Assembly (NCBI GenBank): GCA_963281255.1
Contig: OY725489.1
Location: forward strand, 6,076,523 to 6,140,522
Reading direction: 5' to 3'
Source: Aphrocallistes beatrix
Taxonomy: Eukaryota; Porifera; Hexactinellida; Sceptrulophora; Aphrocallistidae
DNA length: 64,000 nucleotides
The notes below the pieces were generated by a model. It did no database searches. It was not told the origin of the DNA and saw only the letters and a program-made list of their open reading frames with translations. Numbering within the stretch: position 1 is the first letter of the stretch; each line of letters opens with the position of its first letter. This document shows, in pieces, positions 33,934 through 44,829 of the stretch. The position numbers and the translations under genes were made by a program.

Positions 33934-34661
33934 CACTAAGCGGACAGAAGTATTTGCACACCAATATTTTTTCATTTTAATAGTGATAAAATGGGTATAT
34001 TTGGGAGAGAGAATTCGTACAAAATATGACATGAATTGCATTTCTGACATTAAATTTGTGTTCTACGCATTCAAATTACCCAGTATATAACCATTTTATA
34101 GACAAAGTACTTTATCACAGAAAATTTTATCATAATGTGTCCCTTGAGCCACTAGTCACAATAATGACCACTATACATGATGATGATGGGTAGCATACGG
34201 CTGCCCCTGTTGGTAAAAATTTGCTTTCGGAAGGAATGATTCTTTAGAAAATGGTCATACTGGGTAATTCGAATGTGTAGAACACGAATTTAACATCAGA
34301 AATGCAATATATCTCAAGGTTTGAATGAATCATCCTCTTAAAATTATCCCATTTTAGTATTATTATCTAAGTTGACTAATTCATGAATTAATGAATTATT
34401 CGAATTACGTATTCGAATAATTCATAATTCCTGAATTATGAATTATTTGAATAATTCATAATTCTAGAATTATAAATTTTTCGAATTATTCATTAATTCA
34501 TGAATTAGTCAATTAGCTTATGATTGACTAATTCATGCTTGAATTATGAATTATTCGAATAATTCATAATTCTTCGCCATTTTTTAATGAATAAGTCTTT
34601 AAAACTGAGATTATTATGGTGGGAAATATTGGGGTATGCAAATACTTTTGCTCGCTTAGTG
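33934..34661. mobile_element. Tc1-type MITE (728 bp) with palindromic AT block
   Basis: TIR CACTAAGCGGACAGAAGTAT pairs with AATACTTTTGCTCGCTTAGTG; TA at 33932-33933 and 34662-34663. It is longer than its 477-bp relatives because of an internal GAATTATTCGAATAATTC array at 34375-34573. Confidence 0.88.
34375..34573. repeat. Palindromic satellite-like GAATTATTCGAATAATTC block
   Basis: Repeated direct and inverted copies of TGAATTA, ATTCGAAT and ATAATTCATAA; almost every 18-20 bp is self-complementary, giving a potential cruciform of about 200 bp. Confidence 0.9.
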
Positions 34662-34824
34662 TATATGCGCACAAAATTAATCAAATTTTAATAGTAAGGA
34701 TTGGTAACATTTATTTACTTGGAAATAGCATTTATTCTATTGCGTAAATGAGGCCAACTTCTAGTGTATTTTTTGCCGATGGCCTGCTGATTTTCGAATG
34801 TACCTCCCCGAGTTTGCTAGTGTA

Positions 34825-35301
34825 CACTTCCCTACCAAAAGTATTCGTACACCCCAATAATTCCCATACAAATTGTATAAATCGTATCTATTTTGGACTC
34901 AATAGTAATAAATCAGTAACAATTTGGCTAAATATTTGGCTTAAAATTCATATTCTACACACTCGATTTACTCATTTTATGGTCTTTAAACTCAACTACC
35001 CTATTTAAAAGTCAAATAATTTTAACCCGTGACACCTAGCGCCACTAATGCCATCATATATAGTGGCATTCATTTATGGTATGTTGCACAGTGAAGTAAA
35101 TGTTCAAATATTCATGTTTGAAGTAGAGTAATTGAGTTGAAAGACCATAAAATGAATAAATCGAGTGTGTAGAATATGAATTTTAAGCCAAATTTAGTCA
35201 AACTGTAACTGATTTATTACTATTGACTCCAAAAATAGATACGATTTATACAATTTTTATGGGAATTATTGGGGTGTACGAATACTTTTGGTAGGGAAGT
35301 G
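34825..35301. mobile_element. Tc1-type MITE (477 bp)
   Basis: TIR CACTTCCCTACCAAAAGTAT and ATACTTTTGGTAGGGAAGTG; TA at 34823-34824 and 35302-35303. Subterminal CCCCAATAATTCCCATACAA mirrors TTGGGGTGTACG side. Nearly palindromic over its length. Confidence 0.92.
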
Positions 35302-35304
35302 TAT

Positions 35305-35815
35305 GTAGTTGTATTGTTTGATTAAATAATGGATCTCATATTTAGAAATAAATGTTTTTTGCAGCCTTCACAGATCGGTCATCTGTTTAGTTACACCCCG
35401 CTTAGTGCCAAATCAGGAAGGTTAAAATTCTCTAGTTCATGTTGCTAGTTCACTGTTAGTTTGTCATTAAAGCTATGGCTTGGAATGTCGAATCATAGAT
35501 ATCTAAGATTTCAGTGGAAGAGCATCAGCACATAAATATCACTCGATTTACAACTAGACGATAAGTTAGTATATATATATTTTGAATGGTTCATTCATAA
35601 AGAATTCACAATATTTAATTTTGAGATTGACATTTGCACACATAATTCGCAGGATATATTACAAAAATATATTTACTTTAGAGTCATAATATCTAACAAA
35701 AGCAACTGAAAATAGGATATTAGCTTTAAAGAAATCAGTCGATTCTCGCAATTTGGGAAGCCCTTGTATAGATAGTCAAACTGATAACATTGTTTTATAA
35801 TATTCTCTTTTGCAG
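35305..35815. other. Stretch without supported gene, ends in a splice-acceptor-like tract
   Basis: AT-rich; the last bases TATTCTCTTTTGCAG form a strong polypyrimidine acceptor for the next exon. Confidence 0.45.
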
Positions 35816-36114
35816 CAAAAAGGCGTCTTCATCTACCTGCATTGACAACACAATCAAAAAAGCTGAGAAACGATCTCGATCAACAGATGAAGATTTTCCA
35901 TCTTCGGGTGTCATCTCTCGAGAACTCGGATTGTGTCCTATCAAAGAGGATCTTTGCACTGGAGGAAGAAAATTCTCTGTTGATAGAGAAAGTATCTTTT
36001 TTAGAGGAAGAGAATTCTGTGAGGAAAGAAAAAATTCTCTCTCTAGAAAGAGAAGTGGGATCGCTTCGGGCCAGAATGACTTCAATAAAAAACATCGCCA
36101 CAGAAGAAATAGAG
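35816..36114 (+). CDS. Candidate coiled-coil exon of an unidentified host gene
   Basis: Strong acceptor (TATTCTCTTTTGCAG|) and donor (ATAGAG|GTAATA) bound 299 nt. The frame enters with two bases (phase 1 in), then KRRLHLPALTTQSKKLRNDL and a long heptad-rich helix: IFALEEENSLLIEKVSFLEE, ENSVRKEKILSLEREVGSL, with Leu/Ile/Val at a/d positions; it ends at a codon border (IATEEIE). A 20-residue EEEN-containing sub-repeat is visible. This strongly predicts a coiled-coil oligomerisation segment. Entry phase matches the exit of the exon at 8650. Product unknown; the next exon must enter in phase 0, and I did not find it. Confidence 0.6.
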
Positions 36115-36227
36115 GTAATATATTTAATCCATTCCTTCACATTATTGGGTTTCACATATCTTTTTTACTTAGCTATAAGCTATGACTTTTTGCATGATTT
36201 TACCGTTTCTTTCGATGTATACCTCCT

Positions 36228-36619
36228 GGAGCCTTATACCCTAGACTTCTTAGCTTAAGTTTACTATTATCAATGACTAAGAATTTGCCTGTCATTGGAG
36301 CAAAACTAATATTTGTTTAACTTTACGCAAAACTTAATTTTTTGCCTAAGTTGGTATTCACTGTGCAAAACTTAATCAAAAAATAATAATTTGCTTAACT
36401 TTTGAATATTAGTAGTATAAAAACTTTTCAAAGAGTGATTGAGGTGCTTACAGAAACTATTTGTCTGAATTAATCATAAAGTATTAAAAGATCGAAATGA
36501 AATCCAAGCAAATACTTAGATTTTGTTTTTGCTCAAGGCTAGTTTTTGCTTAATATTTATTTAAGATTTACTTAGGTTTTAAGTTATTAAATGTAAAATT
36601 TCTTAGCAAATAAGGGCTC
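36228..36619. mobile_element. PIF/Harbinger-derived MITE
   Basis: Ends GGAGCCTTATACCCTAGACT and AGCAAATAAGGGCTC mirror those of the element at 11438-12864, and the interior shares TTCAAAGAGTGATTGAGGTG and TTAAG/GCTTAA arrays with it. The Myb-like gene has been lost by internal deletion. Confidence 0.78.
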
Positions 36620-36948
36620 TGATATGATCTTAAGGCAAGTCATTATCCTCTATCTTTTAAACTTGTTTAGTTTGTTTTTATTATACCGCGAGAAAATTTT
36701 TAACCACAAATTTCTCAGAGTCCCCAAACTCCGTTTGATTTAGAAAAAAATGTTTTACAGAACGTCATATTTCACCTTTTGGGGTCAATCTCAAGTTTCA
36801 AAAAAAATTTTTTATGCGCAATAAGCAAAAGAATTCAATCACAAAATGCTAAGTAATGCTGAAGATTTTGTATATGTTGAAAATCATATAACGAGTAGCA
36901 CATCTACAAATACGTTTGCAGCTTCACACTAAAATCAGAGTAATACTA

Positions 36949-37120
36949 CAGTCGAAATCGGATTATTTTGTCCCAATTTTTGCATTACAAAAACATCAAA
37001 ATAACCGATAAGACAAAAAGATCCAATACTATAATTGTAAAATATGCATGCATAAATTTAAACACATACACATAGTTGAGGACAAAAATATCGATATGGC
37101 AAAAAATCCGATTTCGACTG
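36949..37120. mobile_element. pogo/Tigger-type MITE, family CAGTCGAAATCGG
   Basis: CAGTCGAAATCGGATTATTT ... AAAAATCCGATTTCGACTG with TA on both sides (36947-36948, 37121-37122). Reverse-oriented relative of 17415-17605, sharing the central TAAATTTAAACACATACACA block. Confidence 0.92.
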
Positions 37121-37122
37121 TA

Positions 37123-38375
37123 CTACATTGGATGATAGATCCAATAAAATAATATAAGAAGCGCACACTAAAGAATATCTTAGGCGATTAGTTGATCATT
37201 ACAATTGTATATACGACGAACAACTAAATTAAGATTTGGAAATATTTTAGCTTTATCACTTTTTCTAATCGATATATTGGTATTTTTATGACCTGGAAGT
37301 AAACGGATCTTCTGGGAAAGGAGGAATTTTAATAAAGGGACCAAGACACTGAGTGGATAGAATTTTGACCCTTTTCCAAACCTTATTTAGCTGATTGTAA
37401 TCAACTCGAATGAGCTATAATCCAAATTTTAGGTGAATTGGATAATAGTTGAACATGTTTAGGTCAAAACAAAGTCTTGCTAAAACGTTAGGAAGACAGG
37501 TACACCAATTTTAAAAGAATTTCAGACTTAAGATACCTTGAAACTCGTATGGTCGCTAATAGAGCCGATATTATGAACTCTAGTTGAACCATAGACAGTA
37601 TTAAGCATAACTCACTAGATAATAATGCCTACTACAGCCATATCAGATTTCCTGATAAGTCGTGTTATGCTCGGTAAAGAATAATTATCATTCTGAAATT
37701 TTCAAACAGGCCTGACATTCTATGGTGTACCAGAAAATGTGATATAGCAGGCACTATTATCGCAGTGGCTTAACTACGGGAAATAGGAATATTTTGACTA
37801 TCGAATTGTTGAAATATTATTCGAAATTCCGAATCTACGATATCAAAATACTAGAAGAATGAAATTCTTTTGGTTTCAAACTTCCATGTTGCGCCTGAAT
37901 TATGTAGTCAAACATGATAGTCATCAGTAACCACACACTTTATATCCAATTACAAATACTTTCACCAGTCTTACTATAAATAGCAAAAGTAGTTATGACG
38001 TTCTGAAGTCATTCAAAATTAGCATGCACACTCAGTTTTTCGTAGGCTTTTCACTAGAAAATTAGCTAAAACCTATTCATTATATTTTTTCTTATTTTAA
38101 CTACTTTTAGAAGTATGACTTTGAAAATTGGTATTATTAGGGAAAAATTTTCGAAATACCCTGGATCTTTTGTGGCTTTCAGTTGCGTGAGGGATGACCG
38201 GTATTATGATTGAGTATAGTTATTTAGCTATCATAAAAACTTAAATTAGTAGTGACCCAAAGTGACCCAAGTGCTTTTACTTATATAAACTAGATACTGT
38301 GTACCCTTTTTTAGCTATTTTTCGGTCTAATTTCATACATTTTTGGCAAAATGGGTGATTAATAATAATAATATT
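37123..38375. other. Stretch without supported gene
   Basis: AT-rich; no repeats or protein-like frames recognised. Confidence 0.4.
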
Positions 38376-38377
38376 TT

Positions 38378-38600
38378 ACTCCGAATTGATTCGCGAATGC
38401 AATGATGGGTATGGCTTGGAAAAATTCTCAGAGGAAGGGATTGAAGCATGCAATAAATTAGTGCGTCAATATCGCTCATATTTATCCAGAAAATTTCGTT
38501 TCTACTTACCTCAAAAGATATATTTATGCGACTCCTGGCTCAAAGTGATCCTGTTTTGAGTTCTATGCGCAAAGTCCTGAAATGTAAGGTTTTGGACATA
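38378..38600 (+). pseudogene. C-terminal relic of a transposon-associated uncharacterised protein
   Basis: ELIRECNDGYGLEKFSEEGI, EACNKLVRQYRSYLSRKF in one frame, then after a shift IFMRLLAQSDPVLSSMRKVL. The pattern (SE-x-x-x-E-x-x-NK, YR-x-x-L-x-RK, RLL-x-x-SDP-x-L) is one I recognise from the C-termini of uncharacterised transposon-like proteins in insects and cnidarians. The rest of the gene is absent. It may belong to the same family as the relic at 4943-6786, but I cannot show this. Confidence 0.6.
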
Positions 38601-38751
38601 CATCGCGTCTTAAGTGCAAGAATAGGCTGACTGTATGCTCAGATCGAGATTCATTGGTTAACTCGTTAATTATCATACTTGAATATTTCGTTATTATGAT
38701 TATTCTTCAGTAGTGTTTAAAACCAAAAATATTGAAACAATAATTTACATA

Positions 38752-39229
38752 CACTGCCCTACCAAAAGTATTCGTACACCCCAATATTTCCCATACAAAT
38801 GGTTATAATAGTATTCCATTTAAGGAGTTAATAGGATTTAATTAGTAAAGTCTACACTTAATTTAACTTCAAATTCGTATTCTCCATATTTGAATTACTC
38901 GCTTTGTAAACTTTCAACTCAATTACTCACTCACAAGGTTAAATGTTTCTAACCTGTGCTACCTTGGACCATTAATGCTATCATATTCAACGGTGAAAAC
39001 TCGTGATACGTGGCATAGGCTAGCAAATGCTGAAAATATTTTATCTTGAAGGAGAGTAATTCAGTTGAAACTAATAAAGTGAGTAATTTGAATGTGGAGA
39101 GTGCGAATTTGAAAAGAAGTTAAGTGTATCTGTTACTGATTAAATGTTATAGACTTCATAAAAAGATTAGTATTATAGCTATTTAGATGGAAAAAATTGG
39201 GGTGTACGAACACTTTTGGTAGAGGAGTG
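38752..39229. mobile_element. Tc1-type MITE (478 bp)
   Basis: CACTGCCCTACCAAAAGTAT and ATACTTTTGGTAG-type right end (ACACTTTTGGTAGAGGAGTG); TA at 38750-38751 and 39230-39231. Same family and length as 34825-35301. Confidence 0.9.
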
Positions 39230-39586
39230 TATTTTGTAGTGTCATCATAACTCAATTAAATGAAGTCATGTGAAATTTCTGAATATTCTAATGGACTCCT
39301 GGGTATTGATAACCCATAAACAAATAATCTTTTTGGAACGTCTATTTCGTACGGAAATACCTAATTCCCTCAAATTGCCATTTTAAGCCACTGTGATTAT
39401 CTAGTCAGTTCTGCTTAAGTCTGTTTATGGTCCACTAGAATAGCTAAATCGACTCTATTAGTGATAGCACCAGATTCACGATGCCAAAATTCTGAAAATC
39501 TCTGGAATTTGGAGAGTCCCGTCTTCCGAATGGTTAATCCATGCCCTTGATGAGACCCTAACACATACCAAAATTATCCGATCCAC

Positions 39587-40679
39587 CATGACCTACTTAA
39601 TATACGGCTAAATATGTCACCGAGAAGGCCATAAAACGAAGAGGCCAGTTTTAACGCAGTCAAAATTTAATTAGACCGATAAATCAAAAACCGTATACGA
39701 TAGACCTTTGAAATGTATTATTACCATATACAAACATTATATCAGAGTATCCAATTCAGCTGTCAGAAATCCGATATGTCATCATGTGATTGCGCAATAG
39801 GCTCTTTTTAGAGCGAAAAATGATGTTGTTCTAGCTGATTTAAAACATCGTTATCTGCATTTTTAATGCTTGATATGTTTATAGAACAACAATAAGAAGG
39901 CTTAATCCAAAAAATCTGAAAATCTTAATTGGAATGTCTATGCATTCCTCAGTTGCTATGGAAACAAAAAATTGAATGTTTAAGCCATATCTCAAAATGT
40001 ATAGATCATAGACAATAAGAAATTATACCATTCAATCCGTAAACTATCACTTCCTATATGCTAATAATACTGTTGTCGTATCTATTTTCAATATTTTCTG
40101 AGTTATCTAGGATTTTGTCACATCTCATTACTTCTCTATAGATCGTCATAAAATCCTAGATAACTCAGAAAATATTGAAAATAGACACGACAACAGTATT
40201 ATTAGCATATAGGAAGTGATAGTTTACGGATTGAATGGTATAATTCTTATTGTCTACGATCTATACATTTTGAGATATGGCTTAAACATTCAATTTGTTG
40301 TTTCCATAGCAACTGAGGAATGCATAGACATTCCAATTAAGATTTTCAGATTCTTTGGATTAAAGCCTTCCTATTGCTGTTCTATAAAAATATCAAGCAT
40401 TAAAAGTGCAGATAACGATGTTTTAAATCAGCTAGAACAACATCATTTTTCGCTCTAAAAAGAGCCTATTGCGCAATCACATGATGACATATCGGATTTC
40501 TGACAGCTGAATTGGATACTCTGATATAATGTTTGCATATGGTAATAATACATTTCAAAGGTCTATTGTATACGGTTTTTGATTTATCGGTCTAATTAAA
40601 TTTTGACTGCGTTAAAACTGGCCTCTTCGTTTTATGGCCTTCTCGGTGACATATTTAGCCTTATATTAAGCAGGCCATG
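39587..40679. mobile_element. Near-perfect 1.1-kb palindromic (foldback) element with 7-bp TSD
   Basis: Left arm 39587-40116 and right arm 40150-40679 are equal in length (530 bp) and complementary almost base for base; the loop is 33 nt. Outer ends are CATGACCTACTTAATAT and, reversed, CATGGCCTGCTTAATAT. Perfect 7-bp direct repeats GATCCAC flank it (39580-39586 and 40680-40686). The 80-codon open frame at 40216-40458 is only an arm sequence. No transposase. The high arm identity points to recent origin or ongoing arm conversion. Confidence 0.93.
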
Positions 40680-40849
40680 GATCCACATAAAGTTTGAGAA
40701 ATAGCTTATTCAGATTGATTAGTTTCAGCAAATTAACGTTTGAAACTGATTTAAAATCTTGATAATTTTGTGATCCAGACTCTTATTAATTGAAATAATC
40801 GATTTTCCATATTTATTTAAAATGTATATCAAAAAATTTGCTTCTATAT

Positions 40850-43400
40850 GTTCCTGTTTTTAATCGAGGAGATAAAGACAAAAATACCTGTTCACTCAAC
40901 AAATTGCAATAGTTTGTTTTATTGTTTTAACTTATTACTTGGCCCCCCAGTAATGTTATATCCAAAATCGGACAAAATCGGACATCATTTGGTTGCTAAT
41001 TTGCATATTTCAAAATCGCCAATTTTGAATTATCGGACCAAAGTCCCCCATCTGGAAATCGTTGTAAATTACCTCATACATGGTTGATTTGTTGATAATT
41101 GATCTCATAAAACCTAGCCGAGCAAAACGCGGGTCATTCGATTTAGTTACTGCGAATTTTGAGAATGGAATGTTGTCACATTCCTGCGTTGCTATGGAAA
41201 TTATTCATTAAAATTAATTCAAACTGATCTTCATCATCCTCATCTAGAGGTACATTAATACAAGCTCCATCCTGGCATTCTGCACAAAAGTATGTGCAAT
41301 TCGATCCATGTTTCTTACAAGAACAGTGGAGAGATTCGCAGTAGCCTTTGCATGTGCATCGTATTATGGTGAGAAGTGCATCAGCTGCTGTTTTCTCATC
41401 CATTACACTGGGTAACAAGGATCCACAGTTCATCATCCATCACCAGTCTTCTGGACTCGAAGAGATATGCTGCCCATTCTTACTTGTGTTTGATAGTATA
41501 CACAGTATGAATGGTATTTGGTCGCTCCAGATGTTAGATGAGAGACATTGAACCTCACCACTTTTCATTCCTTTCACAACTTTGTATTCAAATTTCTTTT
41601 TCCTGGGGTCGTTCAAGGTTTCACATCCATCCATGGCACCATATACATGGATCAGAGACTTTTCTCCTAAATCTTGGATAGCCTCTTTAGTAGTCTCAAG
41701 ATAAAGAAAGGGCCCTGCGCAATTAATCAGGAATGTCAGCTTCTTCAAAGGAACATACTTGCCTATATTGTACAGTCGAGAAGTGGTATCAAAACCACAG
41801 AGAGCATGTATGAAAGGCAGATATTGACAGCATTGGTCTCCGAGCTAACTGTGTAGCTCTACAATGTCCCATACAGGATGTTTGGCGTTGTGCTTCTCTG
41901 TCATCATGAATAGGCCAACAGTTCGCGGCTTCAGGTGATGTAACAACTATACTATTTTGAAACTGTATTTCGGACGCTGACAATATTTCTATTATTTCCA
42001 ACTTGTGTTATTGCCAAAGAATCTCCAAAACATTAAGCAAGCTTCTGTTTCATATACTAAATGTTGCTGTATGGTTCGTTACACTACCATTCAATCAATA
42101 AGATCTGAGATTGTTGTCAATTCGTCTTCCCGTACAAGGAATTCTTCAACAACAATGCCGAATGCCTCATCGCGTGAAGCATCAACTGGTCGACCACTTC
42201 GGGATTTCTTTTTACCTATTGTCACCGGATCAAAGTTGCTTGGTATGTTTCTACCAGTTCTAAAGTTACCACTGTACATTTTATGGTATATTGCATCCCT
42301 AGCTGGCAAATCTTGGCCGAATATAACTCGACATCTTACCTCATCGCCCCATTTATCAGCACGTGCGTCACAAGCTCGAAGAATTGCATCTTGGCAGTTC
42401 AAGGGAGACAACCTAAACACATCCTCATGAGGATATCCAGCTTCATTTGTAGCCTTCATTCCACAGTAAAACAGTGACTTAGGAATTGGAATGGAGGCTG
42501 TTTAGATCTAAGTACAGGAGAATGGACATCAATCGCCTATGATTTCCTCTTTTTACAAGAATGTCTTTCTTATTTGCATAATTATTCTCGCAAGATGAGT
42601 GTACAACTTGACAAACATTTATGTAGATGGATAATCGTCTTTGTCTGCTGGCTTCTTTGATCGAATTAGCCCCCTTTTCTGTTAAACGCACTCTGTCATT
42701 GCAATCTTGTATAGCATTACCACACAAGTCATATTTGTCCTTCGAATCTTTTTCAGGTTGATGCATGCTTCAGCTTGATCGATATAATCTACTATATATA
42801 AGATATATATATTTAAGGTACAAGCTACTACAATTTTTCGGACCAATTTTTATTTTATGGTCCATTATGAGATTTAGCAAACGATCCCAAACATACCAAA
42901 AATTACTAAATAACCATCCAAATTAATTGGTGCTTCAATCCGTCCTTTCACCATATTTAGGAAATATGGTCCAAAGCCATTAACTAAACATTTTTCATAT
43001 CACTCCCAATCAACCTTAAAGTTGATATTCGCAATCAGCAAGAAATTTTGATAATAAAAGGGTTGTAGGAATTATCATTATCATAGAAAAGCAGGAATGT
43101 GACAAATAACTGTACCGAGTGACCACTTGTTTTGCTCGGCTAGGTTTTCTGAGATCAATTGACACAAATAAACCATGTATGGGTAATTTGAAAAAAAAAT
43201 CCTGTAAATTGGACCTTTGTCCGATAATTGAAATAGTCAAATTTAGAATATGCAAATTAACAACCAACTGAAGTCCGATTGTGTCCGATTTTGGATATAA
43301 CATTCCTGGGAACCATATGATAAGTTAAAACAATAAAACAAACTATTGCAATTTGTTTGAGTTAAAACCCTTCATCTTCTCGATTATTTGTCTGTTAAAT
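40850..43400 (-). mobile_element. DNA transposon with ~330-bp inverted repeats and a Cys-rich protein gene
   Basis: Left repeat about 40862-41195 and right repeat about 43080-43395 are reverse complements: both contain AATTGCAATAGTTTGTTTTA, GTTATATCCAAAATCGGACA, ATACATGGTT, AACCTAGCCGAGCAAAAC and GTCACATTCCTGC. Between them is a single decayed minus-strand gene. Outermost ends and target duplication could not be fixed. A gene bracketed by long inverted repeats is strong evidence that this protein family travels as, or with, a DNA transposon. Confidence 0.8.
41176..42766 (-). pseudogene. Uncharacterised Cys-rich transposon protein, broken
   Basis: Right to left: RVRLTEKGANSIKEASRQRR and QVVHSSCENNYANKKDILVK (42766-42500); LNCQDAILRACDARADKWGD, QDLPARDAIYHKMYSGNFRT and KKKSRSGRPVDASRDEAFGI (42459-42091); a gap with only fragments; then PFIHALCGFDTTSRLYNIGK (about 41830-41765), KKLTFLINCAGPFLYLETTK (41748 down), and a tail with a cysteine cluster IRCTCKGYCESLHCSCKKHG followed by CTYFCAECQDGACINV (41360-41255). 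The tail is like CRC/tesmin-type CXC zinc-binding repeats. I know the family as uncharacterised and repetitive in invertebrate genomes. Stops and at least four frameshifts disable it. Confidence 0.78.
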
Positions 43401-44550
43401 CAATTCTCTAGCCGTTACCTCAAATTTTCTAATGAGATTTTGGTAAGTTAGACAAATTTTGATCGTTCTTCACGCCGCACATTTAAAGCACACCAAACAC
43501 AAATTCAGGTGCTTCAAATGGTAGGCCGGCTCCAAATTAAATTTACCAGAAAATAATCTAAATTTTCTATTAAGTATTACTCTGGAAATGGGTCTATATT
43601 TAGAGTTTAATCAACAGAACATGTATTTCAAAAGCTCCGTTCACTATGAATGTTGTTACACCATATCCTATTTAACTATTTTGAGCAAGAATACTTATGA
43701 ATTTCGGGTCTTTTCTATTAACAGAAAAAAACGAGTAATCCAAAAGTTACCTATAGAAACATGAATAAATAACTCAACAAAGCTAAAGAAAGTATGAGTT
43801 AAAAAATGTTATTCATCACACTCAAATGAACCATTTTCTCTTCAACATGGCCAGGCGCCCTGGCTGACAGGCCCGATCCGCATAAAGTATCTTTACGAAC
43901 ATGTTGAAATGAAATCAACAAACTATTTATCATGGACCATCGAAAACACAATATTAGAATCTAACTCCTCGAAAACCTAAATGAATCATTGAAACCTAAT
44001 ATCTGCCATCTGTTTGAAAATGAATTAGGAGCTTAGCAAAAACGATGATAAATATCAATACACAATGCGTAGTTCCTATTACAGCGTGGTGCTTCATTGA
44101 CGTGATGATTTGCTTTTATTATAAATGCATTTTATAAGTAAGAGCTCGAAATACTACTACTACTTAAATGCATTAATTACAATAAATTAAGTAATCAAAT
44201 TTTACAGATTCTATGGATCATTTGCTTGTCAATTTAGTGATAATTATTAACTTAAATACAATAGACTCGTAATAATACGAAAACACAATTTATTATTATA
44301 TTTACCTACAATAGGTATCACTTGAGATATTTAAATAACTTGGAAGTAGAGAAGTTATTTCTGGCATTTTCAGGCCCCAATACTGTCTTTGTTGGTATAA
44401 TGGTATACAGGAGTTAAGCCTAACTATTCCAGGCTAGATTCATGAATTCATCAAAGGTGAAGATTAATAAAAGCATGTGTGCATTAAATGTGGCCCGATG
44501 ATTATGTTACCTTCTAGGTAAAATTTGAACAGCGACTAAAATTCTTTGGG
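43401..44550. other. Stretch without supported gene
   Basis: AT-rich. A short GC-rich island at 43853-43885 (GGCCAGGCGCCCTGGCTGAC) is a local palindrome without further context. Confidence 0.4.
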
Positions 44551-44558
44551 ATCTAGGG

Positions 44559-44821
44559 CAGGGGTTCTTAAACCTTTTGACCCCATGCCCCCCTTGACCT
44601 GTGAATTATCACGCCCCCTACGCGGCTACACCTACACTTTTTCAGACCAAACACGGAGAACACACCTATTTTCTAATATAATTATGAATATCTATTTAAA
44701 TCAAACAACTCTATCAATTTGAAGCATGTAACTGTTTCCTTTCAACAAGTTTCTTCACATTTTCATCCGGTATTACGCCCCCCTTACAATATCCTTACGC
44801 CCCCTAGTTAAGGAACCCCTG
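44559..44821. mobile_element. hAT-type MITE with perfect 8-bp TSD
   Basis: Ends CAGGGGTTCTTAAACCTTTT and AAGGAACCCCTG; direct repeats ATCTAGGG at 44551-44558 and 44822-44829. Subterminal ATGCCCCCCTTGACC / TTACGCCCCCTAG blocks mirror each other. Typical Charlie/Tip100-like ends. Confidence 0.95.
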
Positions 44822-44829
44822 ATCTAGGG

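Larger units (their letters stand above)
31190..34702 (-). repeat. Helitron-like copy H6, type A, carrying three insertions
   Basis: The GC module starts at 31196 (AGCGCGCTTCGCTTGCTTGC; hairpin GGACACTTTGTGTCC). The family sentence GATTAATTA|TAGGAGATAACATC is interrupted twice and resumes at 33644; the CAATTCGTTACAGATATATC end is interrupted a third time and resumes at 34662 with ACAAAATTAATCAAATTTTA ATAGTAAGGA. Removing the inserts at 31290-32064, 32075-33643 and 33934-34661 restores an element like H4. Contains GACGTCATAATT (33795). Confidence 0.85.

Noticed and set aside
37700..37760. Possible exon after TTTCAAACAG
   Set aside because: Only about 15 codons open, without a donor and with no protein-like character.
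40216..40458. 80-codon plus-strand open frame
   Set aside because: Lies within one arm of the palindrome; the mirrored arm does not keep it as a gene and there is no domain.
44375..44410. Possible short exon after TTCTGGCATTTTCAG
   Set aside because: The acceptor is good, but the following frames stop almost at once and phases do not link 36114 to 46368.
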